DNA from: Thalassospira xianhensis MCCC 1A02616
GTDB taxonomy: Bacteria; Pseudomonadota; Alphaproteobacteria; Rhodospirillales; Thalassospiraceae
Assembly (NCBI RefSeq): GCF_003326475.1
Contig: NZ_JPWA01000033.1
Span: 1-53,928, forward strand
Length of the DNA: 53,928 nt
Direction of reading: 5' to 3'
Of the stretch, positions 52,704-53,928 are shown piece by piece. The number at the start of each line of letters is the position of its first letter. The first letter of the stretch is position 1. Position numbers and translations under genes: made by a program. Below the pieces are notes generated by a model. It was not told the origin of the DNA and did not search any database. It was given only the letters and a program-made list of their open reading frames with translations.

Positions 52704-53928
52704 ATGACTAATTTTGAAGGGCTCAACCTTATCGAGCCCCTGCTGCGCAACGTTGAAGCTTCTGGTTTCGCCGCACCGACCGAGATTCAGGCAAAAACCA
52801 TTCCGGCTTTGCTTGAGGGTCGTGACCTGATGGGGATTTCCCAGACGGGCGGTGGTAAAACCGCTGCATTCTGCCTTCCGCTGTTGCAGCGTCTTGCCGA
52901 AAACCCGAAACGCCCGGCACCGGGCCAGCCGCGCGCGCTTATTCTTGCGCCGACGCGTGAACTGGTAAACCAGATCGGTCAGTGCCTGCGCGATTTCAAA
53001 AAAGGCATTCGCCTGTTCTCTTCTGTTGTTTACGGTGGCTCGCCGATGGGCCCGCAGATTCAGGAACTGCGCCGTGGCGTTGACATTCTGGTTGCGACCC
53101 CGGGTCGTCTGCTTGACCACATGTCACGCAATACCATTCGTTTTGACGACATCGAAGTCTTCATTCTCGACGAAGCCGACCGTATGCTTGATATGGGCTT
53201 CTCGGAAGATGTTCTGACCGTTGCCGAAGTGCTGCCGCGTGATCATCAGACGGTGATGTTCTCGGCAACCATGCCGCCGGCTGTCAAACATCTTACCGAC
53301 CGTCTGCTGAACAATCCTGTTAAAGTTGAAACCGCACCGCAGTCCAGCGTGACCGAACGTGTTACCCAGCGTGGCATGTTCGTGAAACGTCACGACAAGA
53401 CCTCGCTTCTGGTTCAGCTGCTGAAACGTCAGGAAAGCGAACGCGTTCTGGTTTTCACCAAAACCAAAGCCGATGCGGACGAACTTTCGTTCCAGCTGCG
53501 CGATGAAGGCGTCGATACCGACGCCATCCATGGTGACAAGCAGCAGCGTATTCGCCAGAAAATTCTTCGGAACTTCCGCAATGGCCAGTTCCCGGTCCTT
53601 ATTGCGACAGACGTTGCCGCACGCGGTATTGACGTTCCGGGCATCACGCATGTCATCAACTATGACCTGCCGACCGATCCGGAAAACTATGTGCACCGTA
53701 TTGGCCGTACCGGCCGTGGCAGTGCCGAAGGTGTCGCGATTTCGTTCTGCGAGCCGCGTGACGTTCGTCATCTGCGTAACATCGAACGCGTGATCGGCCA
53801 GCAGGTTGAGATCGACGAAGATCATGAGTTCCATTCGGCTCCGCCAGCCCGTTCGTCTGGTGGCGGCGGTCGCGATGGCGGTCGTGGTGGTCGTGGCGGA
53901 TTTGGCGGCGGCCGTGATGGCGGTCGTG
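52704..53928 (+). CDS. DEAD-box ATP-dependent RNA helicase (C-terminus cut by window end)
   Basis: The first 408 codons of an RNA helicase of the RhlE/DeaD type, which unwinds RNA in ribosome assembly or decay. Motifs in order are Q-motif GFAAPTEIQ (21-29), Walker A SQTGGGKT (46-53), PTREL (83-87), TPGR (132-135), DEAD (156-159), SAT (187-189), ARGID (306-310) and HRIGRTGR (331-338). After residue about 380 an RGG-type tail rich in Gly, Arg and Asp begins and runs off the window. AAGGA at about 52690-52694 lies 9 bases before ATG 52704. RhlE is the likeliest subfamily because of the short core and Gly/Arg tail. Confidence 0.95.
   Translation, partial: MTNFEGLNLIEPLLRNVEASGFAAPTEIQAKTIPALLEGRDLMGISQTGGGKTAAFCLPLLQRLAENPKRPAPGQPRALILAPTRELVNQIGQCLRDFKKGIRLFSSVVYGGSPMGPQIQELRRGVDILVATPGRLLDHMSRNTIRFDDIEVFILDEADRMLDMGFSEDVLTVAEVLPRDHQTVMFSATMPPAVKHLTDRLLNNPVKVETAPQSSVTERVTQRGMFVKRHDKTSLLVQLLKRQESERVLVFTKTKADADELSFQLRDEGVDTDAIHGDKQQRIRQKILRNFRNGQFPVLIATDVAARGIDVPGITHVINYDLPTDPENYVHRIGRTGRGSAEGVAISFCEPRDVRHLRNIERVIGQQVEIDEDHEFHSAPPARSSGGGGRDGGRGGRGGFGGGRDGGR

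Overview
The window reads as a chromosomal segment of a free-living, probably marine Alphaproteobacterium. The gene content and protein style resemble Thalassospira and related Rhodospirillales; this is a judgement from memory of those genomes, not a database result. Supporting signs are a moderate GC content, heavy use of ABC and TRAP solute uptake, a yejABEF peptide importer, a DUF1127 small protein, and the block cycM / kdsB / pheA that I recall from Alphaproteobacteria. I see no insertion sequence, CRISPR array, phage module or frameshifted gene. Genes are dense, with many 1, 4 or 8 base overlaps.

Bases 1-14790 form a complete histidine-utilisation (hut) locus of the five-step formylglutamate type. 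On the minus strand lie hutF and the truncated repressor gene hutC. On the plus strand lie hutI and hutH, then a betaine/proline-type ABC transporter (hutX, hutW, hutV), a second histidase-like gene (hutH2), hutG, hutU, and a three-gene TRAP transporter. Together they import histidine or urocanate-like compounds and convert histidine to urocanate (HutH), imidazolonepropionate (HutU), formiminoglutamate (HutI), formylglutamate (HutF), and finally glutamate plus formate (HutG). A palindrome covers both divergent promoters between hutF and hutI and is the likely HutC operator. The most striking point is HutH2: it is intact and lies within the operon, but it has lost exactly the Ala-Ser-Gly triad that makes the MIO cofactor, plus two further active-site residues. 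It is therefore probably not an ammonia-lyase.

Bases 14800-24700 hold mixed housekeeping and stress genes: a PfpI-type protein, an NAD(P)-binding reductase, a Nudix hydrolase, a Kef-type K+/H+ antiporter, an ArsR/SRPBCC pair with two operator-like repeats, tRNA-Ser(GGA), a small membrane protein, a quinone reductase, an unusual two-domain methyltransferase, a DUF1127 protein and a LysR regulator.

Bases 24850-32300 carry yejABEF, a secreted protein of unknown function and a LysE exporter. Bases 32600-46850 carry a MarR regulator, an M17 aminopeptidase, a GST, an Fe-S-type uracil-DNA glycosylase, a pterin dehydratase, a short-chain dehydrogenase, three tandem EamA exporters facing an Lrp-type regulator, two cation/proton antiporters, a fourth EamA exporter, a DinB protein and a second LysE exporter.

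Bases 46900-53928 carry hisN, a membrane-anchored cytochrome c, kdsB, pheA, a Cache-domain chemoreceptor and a DEAD-box RNA helicase cut by the window end. Several convergent gene pairs are separated by bidirectional hairpin terminators.
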